From NCBI RefSeq assembly GCF_013282155.1, contig NZ_BLWI01000002.1:266301-330300 (forward strand): a stretch of 64,000 bases of DNA, written 5' to 3'. Below, piece after piece: positions 8,556 through 18,138 of this stretch. Origin of the DNA: Sulfitobacter sp. HGT1 (GTDB taxonomy: Bacteria; Pseudomonadota; Alphaproteobacteria; Rhodobacterales; Rhodobacteraceae). How positions within the stretch are numbered: the stretch's first letter is position 1; each line of letters opens with the position of its first letter. The notes under the pieces are model-generated. The model saw only the letters and a program-made list of their open reading frames with translations, was not told where the DNA came from and ran no database searches. A program made the position numbers and the translations under genes.

Positions 8556-10774
8556 GCGAGAGTTCCTGTTTTGCCGGCCAGATGCGCCAGTACTTTGTCT
8601 TTCGGGCCATCCACTGTCATGCGACCGTCTTGCAAAACCAGCGTGCGGGTGGTCAGCGCCAGAATGGGGGCGCGGTGCGTGGCGATGATGGCCGTCCGCC
8701 CTTCCATCCATGTGTGCAGGCGCGATACCAGTGTCGCTTCAAGCTTTTGATCCAGTGCTGCGGTCGGTTCATCCAGCAGGCAGATGGCAGGGTCTTGCAA
8801 CCACAACCGCGCCCAGCCGATCGACTGACGCTGGCCGATGGACAGGCCCGCGCCCGCATCCTTGATCTCAAGGTCGAGCCCCTTGTGATGGTTCTTGACG
8901 AAGGGACCAAGCCCCGCAAAATCAAGCGCCGCCAACAGGCGGTCGTCGTCGCGTTCCAGCATGGTCAGGTTCAGGTTGTCCCGCAGACTGCCCGAAAACA
9001 GCCGCACGTCCTGGCCCAGATACCCGATCAGACGGCGCAGGTCGCGCGGTTCGATCTGGGTCATTTCGGTGCCGTCGATCAGAACACGGCCCTCGGTCGG
9101 GGCATAAAGCCCGCTGAGCAATTTCAGCAGCGACGACTTGCCCGACCCGTTGGCCCCCAGCACGGCCACATGCTGGCCCGGCTGGATCATCATCGCTTTG
9201 ATCTCGAGCGTGGGCGCGCCGTCATCTTCGTAGCGAAAGATCACGTCGCGCAGTTCATATTGGCCTTTGAGCTTTTCGCGGCGCAGGTATGTGCGGTCTT
9301 CGGCGGCGTCCTGGGGGGCAGCGACAATGGCGTCCAGCCCGTCCAGCGCCCCTTTGACATTGCCCCAGCGGGCCATCGTGCCCGAAAGCTGGGTCAGCGG
9401 CCCCAAGGTGCGGCCCGTCAGGATGCCGACGGCGATGATGGACCCGACAGTGAACTGCCCGGCAAACACCAGATAGGTGCCCACGATCACAGCCGCCACA
9501 TAGGTGGCCTGCTGGATGCCCTGGCTCCAGAACGTCAGGAAAGACGACAGCTTGCGTTGCTCGGAGGATTTGACCGATGCCAATGTGTTCAGCTCGGTCC
9601 ACAGGCGCATGATGCGGTCTTCGGCGCGTTGGGTTTTGACCGTGTCGAGCTCAAAGATCGCCTCGTGCAGCAACCGCGAGGATTTGGCCGATGCGCCTTG
9701 GGTTTCCTGCGTCAGCTGGATCGCCTTCTTTTGCAAAAAGAAACCGGGGATCAGCATCAGGATACCACCCAGAACCAGCACCCAGACCACGTTGCCCGCA
9801 ATGCTGGCCACAAGGAACAGAAACACAAAGATAAACGGAATGTCGGCGATTGTGCCGATGGTCGAGGCGGTAAAGAATTCACGCACCGACCCGAATTCGC
9901 GCATTGCGGAAAACAACTGGTTCGGGGCCTGACCGCCGTGGTCCGACCGCATCCCCAGCAGGCGGCGCATCAGGATATCCTGGACCGACAGCTCAATCTG
10001 GCGACCTGCCCCGTCCATCAACCGCGCCCGCGCCATCTTGAGGAAAGATTCCATCAGCAGCGCCAGACCGGCACCCGCAGCCAACACCCAAAGCGTCGCC
10101 TCGGACTGGTGGGGGATGACGCGGTCATAGACCTGAAGGGAAAACAGCGCCACGGCCACCGCCAGCAGGTTGGCCACAAACGATCCCATTGCGACTTCGA
10201 TCAACTGGCGGCGGAAACGCGGAAACTGCCCCCAGAACCAATGTTCCTTGATGCTGTCGGTTTTGTGGGTTTTGGCGACAGTCTTGAGAGACGCTTCGGC
10301 GCGGACAACCAGACCGGCAAAGAAGGGCTTGAAATCAGTGATCGGCACCATCGCGCGGTTGTCCGTGCAGGTCGTGTCATACAAGATCAGATCGCCCCGC
10401 GACTGCCCCATGACCAGCAGCACCTGCCCCGATGTCATATAGGCCAAAGCGGGCCAAAGATCCTTTGACACCCCGCCAACGCGGCTGACCTGCGTCAGCA
10501 ACCCAACGTTTTGCATGCCTTTGGCAATTGCGTCGGCTTCCTGATCCGCCTGCGCGCCCTCGACCGTATTGGCGGCAATCGTCTCGAACACATCGCGGGC
10601 GGTGGTTTCGACCCCCAACAGCCCCGCATAGGTCGCGGCCAGTGATGCGCGCGCCATCAGCCGGTCTTCCAGACGGTTGACGTTTTCCGCCTTGGGTAGC
10701 GGGGCGTTTGCCGCCCTAAGGCGACCCTGATTGCCGTTGGTGATTGTCAGCGTAAAGGTCGGCTTCTGGGTCAA
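8552..10774 (-). CDS. LapB-type type I secretion ABC transporter with degenerate C39-like domain
   Basis: 740 residues. An N-terminal C39-like domain (about 35-165) lacks the catalytic Cys and so should bind, not cleave, cargo. The membrane domain spans about 190-470. The nucleotide-binding domain (about 500-725) has Walker A GANGSGKS near 540, signature LSIGQRQ near 650 (Ile in place of Gly of LSGGQ), Walker B ICLLDEP near 670 and H-loop IATHRAP near 705. The first codon is TTG at 10774, overlapping the TolC-like gene stop as TTGA; no ATG lies near, so TTG is the probable start. Energises export of the large adhesin encoded first in the operon. Confidence 0.93.
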   Translation of the reverse strand: MTQKPTFTLTITNGNQGRLRAANAPLPKAENVNRLEDRLMARASLAATYAGLLGVETTARDVFETIAANTVEGAQADQEADAIAKGMQNVGLLTQVSRVGGVSKDLWPALAYMTSGQVLLVMGQSRGDLILYDTTCTDNRAMVPITDFKPFFAGLVVRAEASLKTVAKTHKTDSIKEHWFWGQFPRFRRQLIEVAMGSFVANLLAVAVALFSLQVYDRVIPHQSEATLWVLAAGAGLALLMESFLKMARARLMDGAGRQIELSVQDILMRRLLGMRSDHGGQAPNQLFSAMREFGSVREFFTASTIGTIADIPFIFVFLFLVASIAGNVVWVLVLGGILMLIPGFFLQKKAIQLTQETQGASAKSSRLLHEAIFELDTVKTQRAEDRIMRLWTELNTLASVKSSEQRKLSSFLTFWSQGIQQATYVAAVIVGTYLVFAGQFTVGSIIAVGILTGRTLGPLTQLSGTMARWGNVKGALDGLDAIVAAPQDAAEDRTYLRREKLKGQYELRDVIFRYEDDGAPTLEIKAMMIQPGQHVAVLGANGSGKSSLLKLLSGLYAPTEGRVLIDGTEMTQIEPRDLRRLIGYLGQDVRLFSGSLRDNLNLTMLERDDDRLLAALDFAGLGPFVKNHHKGLDLEIKDAGAGLSIGQRQSIGWARLWLQDPAICLLDEPTAALDQKLEATLVSRLHTWMEGRTAIIATHRAPILALTTRTLVLQDGRMTVDGPKDKVLAHLAGKTGTLA

Positions 10775-12093
10775 ATCGCGCTCCCGTCGGCCAGCACGCC
10801 CTGAATCTGGGCCATCTCGATGCGCAGGCGCACCACGTCATATTTCAGCACGACCTGCGATTGTTGCTGGCGGGCATAGGTTTCATAGACCCCGACAACA
10901 TCCATCACCTGACGCTGGCCCGCATCATATTGTTCTTGAAAGATATCCAGGTTCCGCTTGGCCTGCGCTGCAAGGGTCGCCGCTTCGTCGGCCTGACGGG
11001 TTTTGGCGCTGATCTGCTTTTCCAGACGGCGCAGGTTGCGGTTTGAATCCTCGACCGCCTGACGCACCTTCCGGGTCGAGGTTTCCTCGGCCAATGCAGT
11101 CGCCTCGAGCGATGCTTTGGTGCCAAAGCCCAGCAATTGGTCGGAACTGACGGTCAGCCCCAGATTGCTGCCTTCGCCAATGGTGCCGCCTGCGGACAAA
11201 CCGGGCAGCTTTCCGGCGCGTTCCACCTTGGCGGCCGCAATGGAGCGGGTTTTTTCGGCCTCGGCGCGCACCACGATCAAAGGCGCGCCCGCAAAGGCAT
11301 CGACGGGAATTTCAGGCACGCCGCGCAGGTCTGTCAGCGGCTGGATCGACATGGCGTTCAGCTCCGACAGCGAAGTGGCTTCCCGCTCGACCGCGGCCTC
11401 ATAGCTGGCGCGTATTTCCGAGAGTTTCTGGCGCAGGATGGTGAGGTCGGACATATCGGACACGCCGCCCTTGACCCGTTCCTGCATGACCCATTCGAAA
11501 TGGGTCATATCCTTGAGCGTCGCCTTGCCAAGCGTCGCGTTTTCGCGTGCTTCGGCAGCGGCGGTATAAAGCTTGAGCGCCGTTGCCACGCGTTTGTTGG
11601 TATCTTGGGCCAGTGAGACAGCGGCCACTTCGACATCGGCGACCGCAAATTCGCGTTCGCCCTTGCGGCGGCCATTGTCGAACAACACCTGATCAACAAC
11701 CAGATTGGCCGCGAGCGAGCCCAGCGATGTCAGGCTGATCTGGGGACCGATCTTGGGCAGCCAGTTCTTGCTTGCCGCCTCGGACCGCAAGGTCGCTGCG
11801 CGCAATTCCGCTTCGGCCGTGCGGCTGTTGGCAGCCAATACGGATGCGGCGACCGTGTCCGATACGCTGCCCTTTGGCAAAACCGAAAACCGCAGGGCCA
11901 GCCCTTGGATGATCTGGCTGTCTGCGGTCACTTTTTCTGCATAGGTCGGTTTGATGTTTTGCGACGCATTGGGGGTCTTGAACCGCGCAACCATATCGGC
12001 CGGGGCAAATCCGCCCCCGATGTCTGACATGCAGCCAGACAGGGCCAGCGCCATTGCGCACATGCCCCCTGCCCTATTCAGTTTCTGCCCCAT
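10771..12093 (-). CDS. TolC-family outer membrane channel lipoprotein (LapE-like)
   Basis: 440 residues. The N-terminus has a lipoprotein signal ending LALSGC (Cys about residue 21), followed by two repeated outer-membrane efflux domains of the TolC type with long helices rich in Ala, Arg and Glu. Near the C-terminus is DAGQRQVMDVVGVYETYARQ, the typical second-repeat helix segment. It should form the trimeric outer membrane exit duct for the type I exporter. Its gene follows the adhesin gene after 83 bases and overlaps the ABC gene by 4 bases, consistent with one operon of the bap/lap type. Confidence 0.9.
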   Translation of the reverse strand: MGQKLNRAGGMCAMALALSGCMSDIGGGFAPADMVARFKTPNASQNIKPTYAEKVTADSQIIQGLALRFSVLPKGSVSDTVAASVLAANSRTAEAELRAATLRSEAASKNWLPKIGPQISLTSLGSLAANLVVDQVLFDNGRRKGEREFAVADVEVAAVSLAQDTNKRVATALKLYTAAAEARENATLGKATLKDMTHFEWVMQERVKGGVSDMSDLTILRQKLSEIRASYEAAVEREATSLSELNAMSIQPLTDLRGVPEIPVDAFAGAPLIVVRAEAEKTRSIAAAKVERAGKLPGLSAGGTIGEGSNLGLTVSSDQLLGFGTKASLEATALAEETSTRKVRQAVEDSNRNLRRLEKQISAKTRQADEAATLAAQAKRNLDIFQEQYDAGQRQVMDVVGVYETYARQQQSQVVLKYDVVRLRIEMAQIQGVLADGSAI

Positions 12094-12130
12094 TCGCCTG
12101 CCCTTAACGTGCCGGTTTTTTTGTTTTGTC

Positions 12131-12159
12131 GGCGCGGGAGGGTCATTGCCCCCCGCGCC
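12131..12159 (-). other. hairpin between adhesin and TolC-like genes without a T run
   Basis: GGCGCGGG (12131-12138) pairs with CCCGCGCC (12152-12159), with further G-C pairs inside. In the direction of transcription (minus) no T run follows, so it is not a classic terminator. It could partly attenuate or stabilise the mRNA between the highly expressed adhesin and the exporter genes. Confidence 0.55.
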
Positions 12160-12176
12160 CTAGCCTTGTGCCGGCC

Positions 12177-15100
12177 TTAGATTACGACATTGATGTCGTC
12201 GTCGATCATCAACGTGCCTTCGGTGCCCAGCGAATAGATATCGTAGGTCTGGCCGTCCTTGACCTCGGATCCGGTGCGTGTTGCCCCGGTGATTGTGACC
12301 GTGTCATCGTTGTGACCGTTCACAACCAGAGTGTTGGTATTGCTGGAAAGATTGACCAACGCCGCCTCGGTAATGGTCAGCTGCGCTTCTTCTGCAAACT
12401 GAAGGTCCACCGTTTCGATGTTGAAATTGGCAAGGTTCGGGTTGGTCAAACCAAGCTGCGTATTTGCGCTTTCATCATCCAGCGCAAGATAGGTACCAGA
12501 GAAGTTTCCAGCTGCATCTGTCGCCGTGACGATCAGGTCGGACCCGTCCGGAACATCCGAGTTGAAGTAGAAATTCGTCTCGTTCAGGAAGTCGTTGTCC
12601 AGCGTATCGGCCTGAACCTCGGTGATGGATTTATCCGCGTGGATCTGGTGCACCGCGAGGCTGTCATCGCTTTGCTCGGTCGAAATGGCGCGGATACCGT
12701 CGCCATCGCGGGTGTAGGATTCAATTACCGGACCGTCTGGCGCATAGGTATCAATCGCCAGCGTATCGCTGATTGAATCAATGTTGCCCACATGGTCGGT
12801 CGCCGTGACCGAGATATCTGCATCATAGGTACCGGGACGGATGTTCGCAGGCGGGATTGTCACGCTCCAGTTGCCCGAAGCATCGACATTGGCGGTATAG
12901 TTGGTGCCGTCAAAATTGACCACAACGGTCGACCCCACTTCGACCTGACCGTTCAGATCAATGCCGATCGCGGCTTCGCGGGCGCTGACAACACCGTCGG
13001 TGCCGCCCGCCTGGTTCATATCAAGCGGATCAACAACCGTGTCGATCAACACGGCATGGCTCGCTGTGGCAGAGTTGCCGGCCCGGTCAATTGCCTTGAC
13101 CGAAACGGTGGTGTTGATCGTGCCCTGCGGTACCTGACCGGGTGCAAAGGTCACCGCCCAGTTGCCATTGGCGTCAACCGTGCCGTTGGCAGATGCGTTG
13201 CCAAGCGTGATGACCACGGACGACCCGATTTCGGATGTCCCGGTCACCAGAACGCCACCATTGGCCAGACGCTCTGCGCCACTGACGATATTGTCGCCCT
13301 CGACCGTGTTCAGCGACAGGTTATCGACGCGAGTGTCAACCTGAACGCTGTCGGTGGCAGAGCGGCTGTTGCCGGCTGCATCGGTCGTGACTGCCGTGAT
13401 GTTGGCGGTATAAACCCCTTGGGCCACCTCGCCTGCGGCATAATAGGATGTCCACTGGCCGTTTGCGTCAGCACGGACGGTGTGGGAAACACCCGCCAAT
13501 GTCACGGTCACGAATGCGCCCGCATCCGCGGTGCCGGAGATCGCCACGCCATCGCTGGCTTCTGCCGCGTTGACCACATCGTCGCCCTCGACCGGGGTCG
13601 GGCTGATCGTCAGCAGGCCTGCTTCGGTATCGACAGAAACCGATTGCGTGATGCTGCGGCTGTTGCCTGCCTTGTCCGTCGCGGTTGCCACGATGGAACT
13701 GGCATAGGTGCCGGATGGAATGTCGCCCGGCGCAAAGGTCACCGACCAGTTGCCGCTTTGGTCGACGGTGGCCATATGCGTTGCATTGCCCATCTGGACC
13801 GAAACGGTCGAACCCGCCTCGACGCGGCCGGTCATGACCAGACCTTGACCCGCCTCGGCAGCGTTGATGGTCGCGTCGGACCCGCCTGCCTGATTGGTAA
13901 AGGAAAGGCTGTTAACAAAGGTGTCGATTTCGATCTGCCCCGTCGCGATCGAGCTGTTGCCCGCCGCATCGGTCGCAACGGCGGTGACTGTTGCCGTTGT
14001 CTCGCCCGCAGGGATTTCGTTGGTCGCAAATTGCGCAGTCCAGCTGCCATCAGCCGCAACCGTTGCAGGATGGGTGGCAAAGCCAAAGGTGACCTGTACC
14101 GTCGATCCGGGTTGTGCCGTGCCTGTCAGGGTCACGCCATCGCCGCGCTCTGCCGCGTTGATGGTGCCGTCGCCCGCCGCGCTGTCATCCGCAACGGAAA
14201 CTTCGGACACTGTATCAACAACCAGCTTTTCGGTGGTGGTGGTTGCGTTGCCGAATGTATCGGTTGTGACGATCGTGACATCGCTGACGTATTCGCCGCC
14301 CTGCAAAGTGCCCGACTGCCATGTTGCCGACCACGCGCCATTGCCGCCGACTGTTGCCGTGCGGGTCACACCGCCGACTGTCAGTTCAACCGTGGAACCC
14401 GGCTCGCCCGTGCCGCTGATGGTCACGCCATTGCTAAAAGAAGCCGCGTTAAAGCTGTCGCCGGCCCCTTGCGTGCCAGATGTCACAACGACCGTCGGGG
14501 CCACCGTGTCAACAACCAGCGTTTCGGTTGTGATGGCAGAGTTTCCGAATTGGTCGGTCGATTTGATCGTGACTTCGGATTGGTATTCGCCGCCCTGCAA
14601 CGCGCCGTTTTCATAGGTCACAGACCATGCGCCGTTTTCGCCGACAGTGGTGGAACGCGTCACACCACCAACGGTAACGTCGATGGTGGACCCCGCTTCG
14701 CCGGTGCCATTGATCGTCACACCCTGGGCAAAGCTTTCACCGTTAAAGTAGTCGGACACGCTTTGCGTGCCTTCAGATACGGTTATCGTCGGGGCCGTTG
14801 TGTCGATCACGAATGTCGGGCCATCCAGCGTGGTGGTCGCCCCGCCTGTGGTTACTTCGACAACGGCTTCGTAATTGCCATCCGCCGGGAAGTTGTCGCC
14901 GGTAAAGACGGCTTCGAATGTGCCATCGGTACCGATCGTGGTTTCGACTTGCTTGTCGCCAATGGTCACAACGACGTCAGCGCCCGGTTCACCACCGCCT
15001 GTGACTGTCACCGTTTTGTCAGCGCCGTCACCACCGACTGTAGAAGCCGATTCAGGTTCGTTCACGAATGGGGCCGCGACAGACCCGCCGCCACCACCAC

Positions 15101-15644
15101 CGCCGCCGCCGCCAATCACAGCCGCACCACCGACAACCGCCGCCGCAGTCGCAGCCGCAGCACCGCCGCCGCCAATCAAACCAGCGCCCAGCAGAGGCGC
15201 TGCAAGCATCGACACTTCGTCGTCGCCGCCGCCGACCATGCCACCGGGGGCCGTCACCATATCCGTACGGCCAAGATAGATCAGATCATCCGAAGGGCTC
15301 CACTTGCCCCATTGTTCGGTCGGACCGTATTGCGCGTGCAGGCTGCCGCCCTCGCCCTCGATAAAGGCGACTTCGTTCAAATAGCCATCGGACGAGACAA
15401 ACAGACGGTTTGCCGCGCCCGTCTCGTTAAAATAGTTTTCAATTGTAATGACTGACCCGTCGGCCATGGTCATGACCAGATCATTTCCTGCCCGCTGCTG
15501 GGACAAGAAATCGGTTTGACGCAGGTTAAGGGAAATTTCCTGTCCGGCTTGCGCCTGGATCACATGGAACTTGGAGCCATCGGCTACCGTGCCACGTTGC
15601 AATGCGCCCGCTTGATCGCGAACGACGAAATCTATCGTCTTCAT
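12177..15644 (-). CDS. BapA/LapA-like Ig-repeat adhesin, type I secreted
   Basis: 1155 residues. Residues 1-105 match the BapA/Bap/LapF prefix-like domain (MKTIDFVVRDQAGALQRG start). Residues about 145-195 are a Gly/Ala-rich linker with GGGGAAAATAAAVVGG. Residues about 200-1010 hold eight tandem bacterial Ig-like modules of about 95-100 residues, each ending near an (I/V)DT motif and carrying a GNWSV/GAWSV strand. Residues about 1020-1155 form a C-terminal module ending YDIYSLGTEG then IDDDINVVI, like the type I secretion end of BapA proteins. No Sec signal is present. The role is probably surface attachment or biofilm formation. First gene of the operon with TolC-, ABC- and HlyD-like genes. 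Short for this class, which often exceeds 2000 residues. Confidence 0.9.
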   Translation of the reverse strand: MKTIDFVVRDQAGALQRGTVADGSKFHVIQAQAGQEISLNLRQTDFLSQQRAGNDLVMTMADGSVITIENYFNETGAANRLFVSSDGYLNEVAFIEGEGGSLHAQYGPTEQWGKWSPSDDLIYLGRTDMVTAPGGMVGGGDDEVSMLAAPLLGAGLIGGGGAAAATAAAVVGGAAVIGGGGGGGGGGSVAAPFVNEPESASTVGGDGADKTVTVTGGGEPGADVVVTIGDKQVETTIGTDGTFEAVFTGDNFPADGNYEAVVEVTTGGATTTLDGPTFVIDTTAPTITVSEGTQSVSDYFNGESFAQGVTINGTGEAGSTIDVTVGGVTRSTTVGENGAWSVTYENGALQGGEYQSEVTIKSTDQFGNSAITTETLVVDTVAPTVVVTSGTQGAGDSFNAASFSNGVTISGTGEPGSTVELTVGGVTRTATVGGNGAWSATWQSGTLQGGEYVSDVTIVTTDTFGNATTTTEKLVVDTVSEVSVADDSAAGDGTINAAERGDGVTLTGTAQPGSTVQVTFGFATHPATVAADGSWTAQFATNEIPAGETTATVTAVATDAAGNSSIATGQIEIDTFVNSLSFTNQAGGSDATINAAEAGQGLVMTGRVEAGSTVSVQMGNATHMATVDQSGNWSVTFAPGDIPSGTYASSIVATATDKAGNSRSITQSVSVDTEAGLLTISPTPVEGDDVVNAAEASDGVAISGTADAGAFVTVTLAGVSHTVRADANGQWTSYYAAGEVAQGVYTANITAVTTDAAGNSRSATDSVQVDTRVDNLSLNTVEGDNIVSGAERLANGGVLVTGTSEIGSSVVITLGNASANGTVDANGNWAVTFAPGQVPQGTINTTVSVKAIDRAGNSATASHAVLIDTVVDPLDMNQAGGTDGVVSAREAAIGIDLNGQVEVGSTVVVNFDGTNYTANVDASGNWSVTIPPANIRPGTYDADISVTATDHVGNIDSISDTLAIDTYAPDGPVIESYTRDGDGIRAISTEQSDDSLAVHQIHADKSITEVQADTLDNDFLNETNFYFNSDVPDGSDLIVTATDAAGNFSGTYLALDDESANTQLGLTNPNLANFNIETVDLQFAEEAQLTITEAALVNLSSNTNTLVVNGHNDDTVTITGATRTGSEVKDGQTYDIYSLGTEGTLMIDDDINVVI
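14210..14795 (-). repeat. two near-identical Ig-module repeats inside the adhesin gene
   Basis: The modules at about residues 283-380 and 381-478 share long identical stretches: VTI(N/S)GTGE(A/P)GST, TVGGVTR and LQGGEY. They are far more alike than the other modules, pointing to recent duplication and possible length variation by recombination. Boundaries are approximate. Confidence 0.6.
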
Positions 15645-16012
15645 AATATCACCGCTCTACCTCGATGCCCGTTCTTTGCGGATCACCTGGTTATTTTATT
15701 GACTGCCGGTTCGTTTAATCCAACCGTGCAGACGCCTGATCGTACTCGCGTTAAGCGCGAATATGTTATTGTTTTTCATTCTATATTTATTAGCTCCCAA
15801 ATGCCAACTTTAAATTCATTTTGCCTTATTACCGACTTATTTTTATGTGCACAGGGGCCACAGTTTCCACCCATGCGGGAAAGTCGCCGAACAGCCCAAG
15901 CCGCGCCCTGTTGCCGACCGGATTGGCGGGTCGTTCATCATTGTCGAAAGCCTTGGGGTTTCCCTTCAGCAATTTGTTGACAAGCGTAACAAGTCGCCGC
16001 AACGCTGACGGC
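15645..16012. other. intergenic region between divergent adhesin and CocE-type genes
   Basis: 368 bases separating the minus-strand adhesin from the plus-strand hydrolase. The part at about 15755-15850 is clearly AT-rich against the GC-rich background and is the likely place for the adhesin promoter and its regulation. Short frames within it have no family resemblance and no good ribosome site. I see no terminator, RNA gene or operator that I can name. Confidence 0.6.
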
Positions 16013-18007
16013 ATGAAAACCAGCTCAAACGCCCCGCTCGCCCTGATCGAAGACCCGGATCTGGGCATCACGCTCTCTGATGGCTGCCGCCTTTCCGCCC
16101 GCATCTGGAGACCCGAAAATTCAGACAGCGCGCCTGTACCCGTCATTCTGGAATATCTGCCCTATCGCAAACGCGACGGCACCACGGCACGAGACGCGCT
16201 GACCCATCCGTGGTTTGCCGAACGCGGCTATGCCTGCGTGCGCGTCGATATGCGCGGCAATGGGGACAGCCAAGGGGTCATGGAAGACGAATACACCCCG
16301 CTTGAACAATCCGACTGCATCGAGGTGATCAACTGGCTCGCCGCCCAAGGCTGGTGCAACGGCAATGTCGGCATGATGGGGATCAGCTGGGGCGGGTTTA
16401 ACGGCCTGCAAGTGGCGGCCCATAATCCCGAAGCTCTCAAGGCGGTTATCACCCTGTGTTCGACCGTGGACCGTTTCGCCGATGACATTCATTACAAGGG
16501 CGGCTGCCTTTTGAATGAAAACCTGGGCTGGGGGGCGACGATGTGGGCCTATTCCAGCCGCGCGCCCGACCCTGCCTTGCGTGCCGACTGGCGCGAAATG
16601 TGGCTGGAAAGGCTAAAGGCCGAACCGTTTCTTCCATCCTTGTGGCTGCGCCACCAGTCGCGCGATGCCTATTGGAAACAGGGGTCGGTGATCAAGGATT
16701 ATGCCGCGATCAAGGCCAAGGTTCTGGCCGTGGGCGGTTGGGGCGATGCCTATAAAAACGCGGTTCCCCAATTGGTAGAAGCCCTGCCCGGTGCCAAGGG
16801 TATCGTGGGCCCTTGGGTGCATAAATACCCCCATTTCGCGATCCCCGAACCGCGCATCGGTTTCTTGCAAGAAGCGCTGCGCTGGTGGGACCGCTGGCTG
16901 AAAGACATCGACACCGGCGTCGAGGACGACCCCGATTATCGCGCCTATCTGATGGACGGAATGCGCCCCGCGACATGGGTGCTGGAACGCCCCGGCCGCT
17001 GGATTGCCGAAGACACCGGTGCCACATCGCATTTGCCGGTCCAGTCGCTGCACCTGACAGACGCAGGGCTTGCCGCCGAACCGGCCTCGCTGAACGCGAC
17101 GGTCGCGTCACCCGCCCATTGCGGTGCCAGCGCCGGTGAATACTGCGCGATCTGGCTGGGCCCCGAAATGCCCGGCGACCAGCGACAAGACGATGCGCTT
17201 TCCACCACCTTTGACACCGGACCGCTGGCCAAAGACATGGACATCGTCGGCGCGCCGCGCATCACCTTGCGGTTGTCTTGCGACAAACCCCAAGGGCAGA
17301 TCGCGGTCCGGCTGAACCACATCCACCCCGACGGGGCCAGCGCGCGCATCACCTATGGGGTGCTGAATCTCAGCCACCGAAACAGCGCCGAAAACCCCGC
17401 CGCAATGCAGCCGGGCAAGGCCGAAGACATCAGCTTTGCTCTGGATCACATCGCCTACCGCGTACCGGCAGGGCACAGTTTACGCGTGTCTATTTCAACC
17501 GCTTACTGGCCGCTGATCTGGCCCAGCCCCGATGCCGCGACGCTGACGCTGACGGCAGGTGACATTGCCCTGCCCCAACGCCCCACGACCGGAGGTGACG
17601 AATATACATTCCCGCCCCCCACCGCTGCGGCCCCGTGGGAAACCGAAACCTTGCGCCCCGAAAACCACATCCGGCGGCAGGAAACCGATATGGTCACGGG
17701 CGATGTATCGCTCGTGATCGAGGACGATTTCGGCAAGGTAAAGGACGCCGATCACGGCTTGATCGCAGGGTCTGTCGCGCGCGAACGCTGGACCATCAAC
17801 CCCGCAGATCCGCTGAGTGCGGCCGGCACATGTCACTGGACCGAAGAGCTTGAGCGGGACGGCATCAGATTGCGCACCGAAACCCATTCGAGAATGTGGT
17901 CTGACGCCACGACCTTTTTTCTGACCGCGCGGCTCGAAGCGTATCAAGACGACGAGCTGATCTATGAACGTGACTTGGAGGATGGCGTTAAGCGACACTT
18001 CATGTAA
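16013..18007 (+). CDS. CocE/NonD family hydrolase (X-Pro dipeptidyl-peptidase S15 fold)
   Basis: 664 residues. The N-terminal alpha/beta-hydrolase domain has ILEYLPYRKRDG near 45, RVDMRGNGDSQG near 77 and the nucleophile motif GISWGG (Ser about 125). A C-terminal beta-rich X-Pro dipeptidyl-peptidase domain follows from about 350. Family members hydrolyse esters or N-terminal acyl/peptide bonds, including cocaine esterase; the substrate here is not predictable. No signal peptide, so cytoplasmic. The start at 16013 lacks a clear ribosome site; TTG codons just upstream (about 15973) are alternatives. It precedes the peptide-type ABC importer by 131 bases, suggesting a shared substrate. Confidence 0.88.
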   Translation: MKTSSNAPLALIEDPDLGITLSDGCRLSARIWRPENSDSAPVPVILEYLPYRKRDGTTARDALTHPWFAERGYACVRVDMRGNGDSQGVMEDEYTPLEQSDCIEVINWLAAQGWCNGNVGMMGISWGGFNGLQVAAHNPEALKAVITLCSTVDRFADDIHYKGGCLLNENLGWGATMWAYSSRAPDPALRADWREMWLERLKAEPFLPSLWLRHQSRDAYWKQGSVIKDYAAIKAKVLAVGGWGDAYKNAVPQLVEALPGAKGIVGPWVHKYPHFAIPEPRIGFLQEALRWWDRWLKDIDTGVEDDPDYRAYLMDGMRPATWVLERPGRWIAEDTGATSHLPVQSLHLTDAGLAAEPASLNATVASPAHCGASAGEYCAIWLGPEMPGDQRQDDALSTTFDTGPLAKDMDIVGAPRITLRLSCDKPQGQIAVRLNHIHPDGASARITYGVLNLSHRNSAENPAAMQPGKAEDISFALDHIAYRVPAGHSLRVSISTAYWPLIWPSPDAATLTLTAGDIALPQRPTTGGDEYTFPPPTAAAPWETETLRPENHIRRQETDMVTGDVSLVIEDDFGKVKDADHGLIAGSVARERWTINPADPLSAAGTCHWTEELERDGIRLRTETHSRMWSDATTFFLTARLEAYQDDELIYERDLEDGVKRHFM

Positions 18008-18138
18008 TAAAGTCGTCATAAACTACAAGGTATTAACCCTTGCGACAAAAAAGAAAATGCGCAAACGTAAGGCAGAAAAACAAAGATGCCTCAACGTAGG
18101 TGCAGATAATAAAATCACCAAAACAGGGAGATATGATC

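Noticed and set aside
8582..10468. Long plus-strand frame antisense to the ABC exporter gene
   Set aside because: The minus strand has a complete ABC protein with all motifs; the antisense frame is rich in Gln, His and Arg and has no domain.
12700..15050. Repeated DNA in the adhesin considered as a CRISPR-like array
   Set aside because: The units are about 300 bases long, coding and in frame, with variable sequence inside; no short direct repeats with unique spacers are present.
12792..15455. Very long plus-strand open frame antisense to the adhesin gene
   Set aside because: It mirrors the repetitive adhesin codons, has no ribosome site or recognised family, and reads as low-complexity Val/Ala/Arg-rich sequence. 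It is a product of the strong third-position GC bias.
15516..15980. Plus-strand frame in the adhesin-hydrolase intergenic region
   Set aside because: It begins inside the adhesin gene antisense and ends before the hydrolase, with no family and no ribosome site.
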